Part shown: in pieces, positions 12,443 to 21,100 of the stretch
Position numbering within the stretch: position 1 is the stretch's first letter
How the letters are laid out: each line of letters begins with the position of its first letter
Source of the DNA: Symsagittifera roscoffensis
Lineage: Eukaryota > Xenacoelomorpha > Acoela > Convolutidae
Assembly: GCF_963678635.1 (NCBI RefSeq)
Contig: NW_026970706.1
Coordinates: forward strand, 1 to 64,000
Direction: 5' to 3'
DNA: 64,000 nt
Position numbers and translations under genes: made by a program
The notes under the pieces: generated by a model
What the model was told of the DNA's origin: nothing
The model's input: the letters and a program-made list of their open reading frames with translations, nothing else
Databases searched by the model: none

Positions 12443-13385
12443 TTAACCGAAGTAGGCTTCCCTGGCTTCTTCATTCACGAAGGGATTATACGCCATCCCC
12501 GGTATGCCAGACACATATTGGAACGACTTCAGTTTCCCTAGTGTTGCAAAGTCTTTCTGTCCCCTGACTGTTTCAATCAACTCCCGGTTCACTTTCAACC
12601 CTTTGTTGGAAAACCTTCTCACTTCTTCCAACTTGCGATAGCTCTCCATGTCGTTCGACTCCGTGTTTGGGACAACCAACGGCATATCCTGATATACTTC
12701 CAGGAGTGCCCTAAGGAAGTTTCTTTCGCAATCAACTCCCTTTTGCCGAATAATCTTTATGCATTCTCCCTAAACAGGAGTGGGGATACGATCCACCACG
12801 AACCTTACAAAGCAAAGGGCATCCTTACGCTTAGTCCAGGCTATCGCAGAATCTTCTTTGGAAATCAATGCTCGCAGGGTTTCCATCAACTCCAGTTCCT
12901 GTTTCTTTGATTTCAGATCTTTACTGGCTTCATACTCCGCCTTAATAATGCCCATTAAGCACCAAGCCAACCGTACTTGCAGGTCAGTTCTCGTGCACGG
13001 ATGAGCCAGGTACGCTGCCACCGTTGCAGGCGCATGCATCGTCTCGTCGAAGTATCTTCGGAGGGCCGCCCTCCAAGAGATTTCCAGTAGCCTTTCCAGC
13101 CCGATATCATTCGCCTCCGAGGACATTACCGTGCCGTACTCTTTCCGATTCAGGTTAGAATTCTCTGTAAGCCCTTTCAGATATTCCTGCATGGCTGGCT
13201 TCTCGCTCCAAGCCATCAGGTGCCCTCTTGCGGAGTTCCTCGCATTCAACATCTCCACATAATCTCCTGCTGGGTCTCCCTTGTGGACCGATTCTGGCAC
13301 AGTGATTCGACTGTATTCGACGAGATTTCCATCTCTAGCTTAGTGTCTTCCAGGGTTCGTCCAGTCTTCTTCGACTTCGTGGCTG
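12443..13385 (-). pseudogene. ORF3 of B, segment immediately 3' of the element A insertion
   Basis: Two frames (13300-12770 and 12685-12443) align with A residues of about 2040-2370, anchored by DYVEMLNARNSARG (A: GYMEMLEYRNSARG) and YVSGIPGMAYNPF (A: YVSGIIGIAYNPF). The ~85 bases between 13385 and 13300 encode TKSKKTGRTLEDTKLEMEI, matching A (YKSKRSDRTLTGATLEMEI) and joining in frame with the B segment ending at 37930. This shows B was whole before A landed. A small deletion with frameshift lies near 13335. Confidence 0.8.
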
Positions 13386-14308
13386 TGTAACATTCGCCCG
13401 GAAGATATATATCGACGGAAAACAAAACTAAGTCTTAAGACGACTGGCTAACGTCTAAACAGAGCTTTGCATGCTTTTCACCGTCTCTACCAAGCCAGTA
13501 CTTTTCGGTGGTCTTTTCTAACATCGGGTCGACAAAAACGTTACTGCTTTCGGCTTCGGTCAAAACACTCAAATTAACTAGATTGCATGCAGAAATAGTG
13601 AGCTCATGGCTGGGTCTCAGTATCCCCAGACCGCGAGGTCACTCCTAAAAACAGGGCTACTACTTATTATATTACTATTGTTTTTGTTCAGTAGATAAAA
13701 ATCATCATCTCCATCGAAGATGGATCAACCCTTTCCCCCAACTCCTAGCTTCTCATCCCTATCAAAATGAATCCAGATATTAATTAAATTCAGGTCAGGA
13801 CATGACAGGAAGCTAAAAGTTTATGTAACAGGCTAAAAGTTTCAGTCCCGAAACCCTTCCGGATTCTTGAATCCACTGAATCAAGCTCGCTAATCTTGAC
13901 TTCTTCTTAATCCGGAAGGCTGTCCTCCACCCTTCACCGTTGTCTGCAACGACCTTGCAACTATTGTAGCGACAAAATAGTTGCAACTCGAAGTGTTCTC
14001 TGCAATTTCTGCAATCGGCTATTGTTTTTTCTCACGATTTTCGCACTTCTCGTCCGCGCAACTAATGTTGTTGTGTTTTTCTTTTTTTTGTTTTTGCCAA
14101 AATGGCCGTTTCTGACGTTTCTCAGAAATATGACGTCATAATTCGAATTTTTGAAATTTAAAAATACCAGAATATTCCAGCCCTCACCGTTTGGCCAATC
14201 GTTCCAATAACGTTCTTAGTTCTTAATAACCACCAATCCGGAAGGCTCGCTGCTAAAAATTCGAATTCTGCAGAGATTGCATTTTGGCCATTCTGGTCGA
14301 ATGTCACA
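13386..14308 (-). repeat. 3' LTR of element A
   Basis: Begins (sense) TGTGACATTC and ends GCGAATGTTACA, 923 bp. It pairs with 37008-37929. It contains a long hairpin with arms TTGCAACTATT and AATAGTTGCAA near 13957-13990. It also has a CCTTCCGGATT / AATCCGGAAGG pair about 55 bases apart (13855-13920), the same motif that is multiplied in the leader. Confidence 0.93.
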
Positions 14309-14343
14309 TACTCCCCGGACAGTCCCGTCAATGTCCTCATTGA
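14309..14343 (-). promoter_or_regulatory. 3' polypurine tract of A with adjacent hairpin
   Basis: Sense strand CTGTCCGGGGAGTA abuts the LTR start TGTGACA. Seven bases further on is a 6-bp hairpin (14328-14333 with 14338-14343, stem TCAATG/CATTGA; sense loop AGGA). Position and purine content match a plus-strand primer site. The same core and hairpin recur near the end of pol (25023-25060). Confidence 0.75.
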
Positions 14344-15121
14344 ATCGCACAATGTTCGTAAAATGGTTACAGTGTCATCGAACAGAATTTATAAAATGCA
14401 CGAAATTACTTTTATCCACGTCACATCGACTCACTGCAGAATATAAATGGCATCATACTACATCACTATAGCCTTCAAATTCTTTCATTAATCTGCACAT
14501 TGAGGATATAACTTAAGATAAAACATATTTTCTGACTCCCAGTGTCAATGTCCCGATTAAAACTTTTTCTCTTTGATTTAAAAGGTGTTGGCTTGCAGGA
14601 CAGTCCTGCCAACCAACAAGCTAAAATTATCCTGCTTACGCTTTTCCCTTCGGAAATCTTGCTTGTTATTGTCCTGAATACTAAAACTAAGAAACTCTGT
14701 GGTTAGAAAGAACAATGAAACAATCTCCCTCCTCGAGAGATTACTCAAGCCTTCCATGTCACCACAAAGTGATCAGTCTTCCTAAGTGATTAAAAACAAT
14801 CATGCAGGCTGGAATATTTAAATATACTCTCCTCTTAAGCCTTTCTAAATAAATAATAAGTGTCTCTAAAGCCACTTCAACTAAAATCAAAATGCAAATT
14901 TATAAATGCAACAATTTCAAAACTCAACTAAATGTTTCAGTTTTCAATTACAACTTGGTTGCTTAGCTTCTCACTTGAGTTTTCACACACATAAAACAAT
15001 CTGAGTTTTAACTTTTCTTCATCACTCCTTTGTTCTCTTCTTTTTCGTCGTTTAGAAGTTCTAAATCTTCTAAATTCTTCTAATTTTCTTTCTTGTTGCC
15101 TCTTGTTTTCTCGACCATTCA
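14344..15121 (-). other. 3' untranslated region of element A
   Basis: Non-coding stretch between the ORF3 stop and the PPT. It shares short blocks with the B 3' UTR but no open frame. No other feature was seen. Confidence 0.65.
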
Positions 15122-18100
15122 TCAATGTTCCATTTCTTCCTCCTGTGATACTGACTCCGCACTTTCGGTTTCCGTGTCTTGTAGCACGTCGTTGGCTATC
15201 CTGACGCTGTTGGAAGCCGTCCTCCAACACTTCTGCTCTTCTACCTTCTGTTTGCAGCAAGGTAGGGGATCCACGTTAGATTCTCTATTTCTGCAGAAGC
15301 TGTTGTGGAGACACAACGTCACGTTTCTTTCCAAATCTTCTTTCAGCATCTCTGCCTTCTCCTTTCCACTACGTTCACTCGTCCTGGAAATTCTTTTCAC
15401 AGCGGTGGTCACTGCATTCCGATGAGTCACGAGAGCTCGCTTGAAAGCTCCTGCCCCAATGTCCAGCTGATATTCACTGTACACTCTGCCATGCTTCGAA
15501 ATATGCTTTTTCGCATACTCGTACAACCATGCAGTCATGTTAGCTCTGAACCATGGCATCAATCGTTTTCTCGCCCATATCTTCTTCACTTCCATCGGAA
15601 TGTTTTGAACTTTGCACATTGTCTCAAAAATATCTAAATCTTTCAGACAATCTAATTTCCGCAACTGTTCTCTCGTCGGTGCCTCCTGTCTATTATTTTC
15701 TCTCACATGAGCTTCCAGCCATCGTATCGCCATCATAACTCCCACTATCATTATTGTTACGGGCTGTGATGAATCTGGTAAACCCATGGAGAGCAGCTCT
15801 CCAGAGTCCCAGATCAACATCAGATTACTACGCTTGGGATACCACCAGGTCTGCAGCAAGCAGTGGCAAGGAAATTCGTCATGTGTCAACATGATGCTCC
15901 TCCAATTACGTCTTCCCGAAGCTTCCAGCAATGGTTCCACTTCCATCATCACTCGATGGATTTCATCATTCTCATCTACTGCATTGTAATCTGTGACAGT
16001 TGATCCTCTCTGTTTCTGTTTCTCAAAGTCACTGAAGTTCCCGCTCACATATCCCATGAACTTCTTTCCTAGTATTGACTCCAATTCTTCTTTGGTTCTC
16101 TCTGGGATTGCTGAGAACATCTTACATAGTAACTCGTAAGACTTTTCAGACATTCTCGCCAATCTCACACACTTCGGCACTGAGAAGGCTTGATCCACGA
16201 TCGTTCTTGTACTCTTCACGTCCACAGCTACGAAATGTACAGGATATCTGCTCTTGCACATTGGAGCCAACGTTGAACCCACCAAATATCGTGCTCCTGA
16301 TGGTCTACAATAAGTTTCGTTGTGTCTGATGTTCATTTCTGTCTCGATTGCTTCCCTCCATTTCCCTATGTATTTCTGCTCAGTCTGCAGAACTCCTGGG
16401 AATACTTCTACGCTGATGGCTATGACCATCTCATGTTTCTGTTCTAGATTCAATAGTGACTCTAGAGAACCAAACATGCTGTAGAATCCTAGTGCAGTCA
16501 CTAGATTCACATCGGTTCCTCCATGGCAATCTGCTATCAGTTCCGCTTCTGTTCTTGCTTTCATCACTACGTTTCCAAACAATACTGTCAATTGCTTGTG
16601 TTCTTTCTCCAGGGTTTTCACACAGTCTAGACCTCCACAAACGTGACCCTCCAGTCCACAGACTTCCGCCAGACAGCTACCAGGTTTGACCCAGTCTTCT
16701 GGTCCCCAGCCAGGCAACTCTACTTTATCTTCTCCGTTGCTCTTAGAGGCTGTTATCATTACATTATATATGATGTTGAGGTCACGCAGGTTACAGTCTG
16801 CATTCAGTTCCCTCTGTGTGTCCTGTGTCGCCCGTAATATTGAGTCAGCGTTGGGACTAGGACACCATGATGGCCTCAACAATTCCCACACTGCCATCAA
16901 GCTCGTTCTCAGTAATTCATCTGAGAATCCCAACCCAAACTCCACTCTCTTGTCGGATTTTGGTACTAAAGGTGCAGTCACCTCTTCTTCCAAGACCAGT
17001 CCCAATTTGGCCTGTGTATTGTTAACGCTCTTAATCGCTACAATTCTGGACGTCCAGAATCTTAGTAACACCGCCTGCTCATAATCAAAGAAGCAATCGC
17101 GTATGTCTTCACTCAGGAAAGGATTGTACGCTATCCCTATGATCCCGGATACGTAGCTATATGACTTCTTCTTGATCGGTCCACAGTATTCACTGGATTT
17201 CGGCAATGCTCCCATAGATTCTTTAGTGAGTCTCAACTCCTTGTTTGAGAATCTCCTGATCTCGTCTATCTTTTTCATGCGCTCCAATTCCTCAGGTTCT
17301 TTCATGTTTACCCTCATCGGTTTACTTAGCTGCATATCCAATAGTGCTAGCAAGAATAAGGCTTTCGTTCGCTCATCGCCTTCCCTCAACATTTTAACAC
17401 AAGTGTTTAATGCAGGTACTGAAATCTGCTCTATCAGGAATCGAATGAAACAGAGAGCGTCTCTCCGCTTCGCACACGCTACTGCTGCTCCCTCCTGGAC
17501 TATCAGATCCCTAAGATTCGTCATAAGGAAAACCTTTTCTTCTTTTGATCTCTTTCTTTCTTCTGAATCATATTCTTCGCGAGTCAGTCCCATCATGCAC
17601 CAGGCGAACCTGAGTTGTAACTCTGTCCTCACGTAAGGTACTGCCACGAGAGCATGTATTCTTGGCGTAGTCCTCATTTCTTCTTCGAAATACCTCAATA
17701 CTACTGCTTTCCATGGAAGGCTCACTAACTGCTCGATCGTTTCCGCCTGTAGGTCAGACGACGCCAAAGTTCCATACGCCTTCTGCTTGAGGGTGGTGCC
17801 TTGCAACATCATTTCCAGATAACCCTCCATGGCTTTTTCGTCTTCCAGGGCCATCACATACCCTCTAGCCGAGTTTCGGTATTCCAACATCTCCATGTAT
17901 CCCCCGGTGGGTTCATCCATCGACACTGTCTCCGACACGGTTAGTCGGTTGTATTCCACTGGTGTTAGTTGTCCTGCAACACTTCCCTTTCCATGATTCA
18001 TGGGAGATGGCTTGAAGTCCCTCATTTTGCTCTCTCCACATTGGCTGAGTATTTCCATTTCTAAGGTTGCTCCAGTCAGAGTGCGGTCACTCCTTTTGGA

Positions 18101-21100
18101 TTTATAACCGGTTGACTTTATCCCCGCCATGAGAATGGGTGGCACCATCGCTATATCAGTTAATATTCTATCTATGCCAGACAATTGATAATCACCTTGC
18201 CCCAAATCCATGACTTCCTCGACTCGTTTTCTTTTCGCTGAGTTACCAGCTTTCATCGATATTTCTGAATCCACTTTCGTCTTCCCAATTCTCCTCGGCA
18301 TCACTCTGCTGCCTAACTTCATTTTCATCGCATTGATTTTATCAATCACCATTTTCGATCGCATCGTCCCTCTCCTGGTTCTTGACAGGTACACCACCTC
18401 TCCTTCATCGTCCTGCGGTGTCATCTTGATGGGAGAATTCGCTTCACTCTCATCAGTGGCTGAGTCGATCAATAACTCACTCAGTCTCCCTTCACACTCA
18501 TCAAGCTTGTCAAGTACTTCTCTCATCAAGGGTTGATTGAGACCTGTTTTGAGGATGGACTGGGTCCCATAGCACTGAATCACGGTCCAGACTTCTTCCA
18601 TAAACGCCACTCTGTCCAGCTTACATCCCGTCCTACTCTCGTGGTCTCGGTGATGTACTTCCCATTCCCCTTCGGGCAGCGTTCCCAAGAAAGGTACTCT
18701 GGCTGAGGCCTCTATTCTTCTCCTCCGAGGTGATTCCATGAGGATTCTCTGGTCGTTATTTCTTGAATTGCCAGGAGAACTGCTCTCCGGCAAATTCCGT
18801 TTCATTTCCTCAAAGGCTGACGGAGGCTCCAGTGTCGAGATGCCTTCATCCGCTGGGTCAGTCGTTTCCAACGTGTCTGCATTATTCTCAAGATCACTGA
18901 AGATATTGAAATCCAGGCTGGATGTTCCTCCTGTTGATGCCCTGTCGTCTTCCCCACCAGCTTGATCTTGTTGCATGGGTTCTTCAGTCTGACGGCTTCC
19001 ACCCTGTCCGTCATCTCCTTCTGACTTATCCTTGTTCGAGCTCGATGGTCCTTGTTCGTCATTGTCGGCTTCTTCCTGGAATCTCGGTATGAGCAATGTA
19101 CCGGCCGATTTATCTTCCTCTTCTCCATGGACCACTTTGATTTCTTCGCAGCCGAAGGGTGCTAGGAAAGTTCTTGTCTGCAGTAATCCTCCCACTTTCA
19201 TTTCCTGTTTTACGCTAGTCAGGATCAATGAGGCTTCAGGCAATTCTGTCCTGCCTCTCATTCTCATCGGAGCTAAGCCTAGTCCCTTCCATTCCTCATC
19301 AAATCTTCCAGGCTTGGGAGTAGCGGCGTTGCTTATTCGCCTTCTCGTCGCTTGATCCGTGTATGCAAATCGTGTGTACTGTAACACGGCGGCATTTCTC
19401 CCCACGAAGTATGGATCCATCGTCACCGAAAAATTCCCTACTCTCCTTTCATTGGTCTCGAATGCTCTCAACCTAGGAGTTTGTACCACGGAGACTGCTC
19501 CGAGCAACATCCTTCTTATTAGGGGGAATTCAGGGATTGCCTCCGGTAGCTTCTTGTAATCGCCCCAGTCCTTCGTCTCTCCTCTCACCTTGTGATATGC
19601 TGCAGTGAGACGAGGCACTCTGGTTATTTCATCATTCGTTTTGTCAAAGGGTCTCAGATTCCAAAGCTTTGGAAACACCTCGATGTGTACTCTTTCTACT
19701 TCTCCCATGCGGTCACGGAAGTGATCGTCAAAATTGATGACTGTCATTTCTGGTTCTGATATTTTCGCAAATAACAGATCTTCACTCATGAGTTCCCGCA
19801 ATGTGCGCTGATCACACCAGTTCAGTGCACTACCGTCCACCGCTGATATGAGGTTCAGGTGCAGCACCGACCTCCTATATGCTTCCACTTTGACGTCAGG
19901 GAACGCAAACGTGACTGCTGGTCCATAGATCACTGTCACGAACTCCGTGACTCCTCTGATCAGCGCCAAGGGATCGGTCCTCATAGCCAAGCTCAGATCC
20001 GTTAATAGCGGCATGCCTCCAACATGTCGTCTAACATCTTCCTCTCTTTCAATTGTCTCGTCTTCTCCGGTTCCAAAGCGATTTTGGTGCAAGAGATATT
20101 GGATAAGAGTGTGTCTCAGATCTCTTATTTTGTTCCACGAGTCCGTGGATTTCTTCATATCCAGGTTCCTCACTCTCTCTTTCATCTGCTCTGGACAACG
20201 TGCCAGTTTCATTAGTCCTCCCAAGTTTCCGTGGGTTATTGCGATCAATGTCAGAAGTCCATCTAGTCGCAGGTTCTGTATTCCATCCGTGAGCAGTATC
20301 GGCGGTCCTTTCACGAAACTCTCCGCTCCGAATGTCACGAACAAGGCTATTAATTCCACTATCGATACTCTCACTACTGCTTGGAGGAATTCCTTTATCA
20401 AATAGTGCGAGACTTTCGGGTAAACTTTTGCCAAGAAGGACGCGGTCCATCCGGCTCCCAACCCTTCTAGCATGCTGTCTGTACTTTCAAATCCCTCCTG
20501 TCCTTTCACTTCCTTGGTCCAGAAGGTTTCCAGAGTAGTCTGACACATTCTGTTCACAAACTCAGCGGTCTTTTCTCCGGCATTTTCCGCCAGGTTCACC
20601 TCCTTCAACAAGTAGGCATGTATCTTCGTGATCATTACGGGGCCTTGCTGAAAAGCATCTGCACCCACTGCCGCTACTCTAGGATTCAGGTGTAGCCACT
20701 GGTTGGCTTCCGGCTTGGTTCTCAGAACCATCGCCTCCAGATGAGCTCTCGTCTCTAGTGAATTTTTTCTTCTTGTGTCTTCACTTGCCACTTCCATTGC
20801 TCGGAACCATAAGTCGTTGGACATTGCCGTGATCACTCGATGGTCGTCGTCTATTCCCGGTTTCAGTTTGAGTTGCCGATTGAAGTTGGACAGTTCCAAC
20901 CCCAGCACTTCGTCCAACACTAACATGTGTAGCGCGTGGTCCTTGAATCCTCTCATCGCGTTTGAGATATCTGAGCATACTGCAGGCAGTTCAGCCTTAA
21001 GTGGCCTCAGGTTCTCCATTTCTATCATGCAATTCGGGGCCGATATGATCACATCATATTTTCCTTCCGAAAGTAAGGCTACCATTGCATACACAAACTT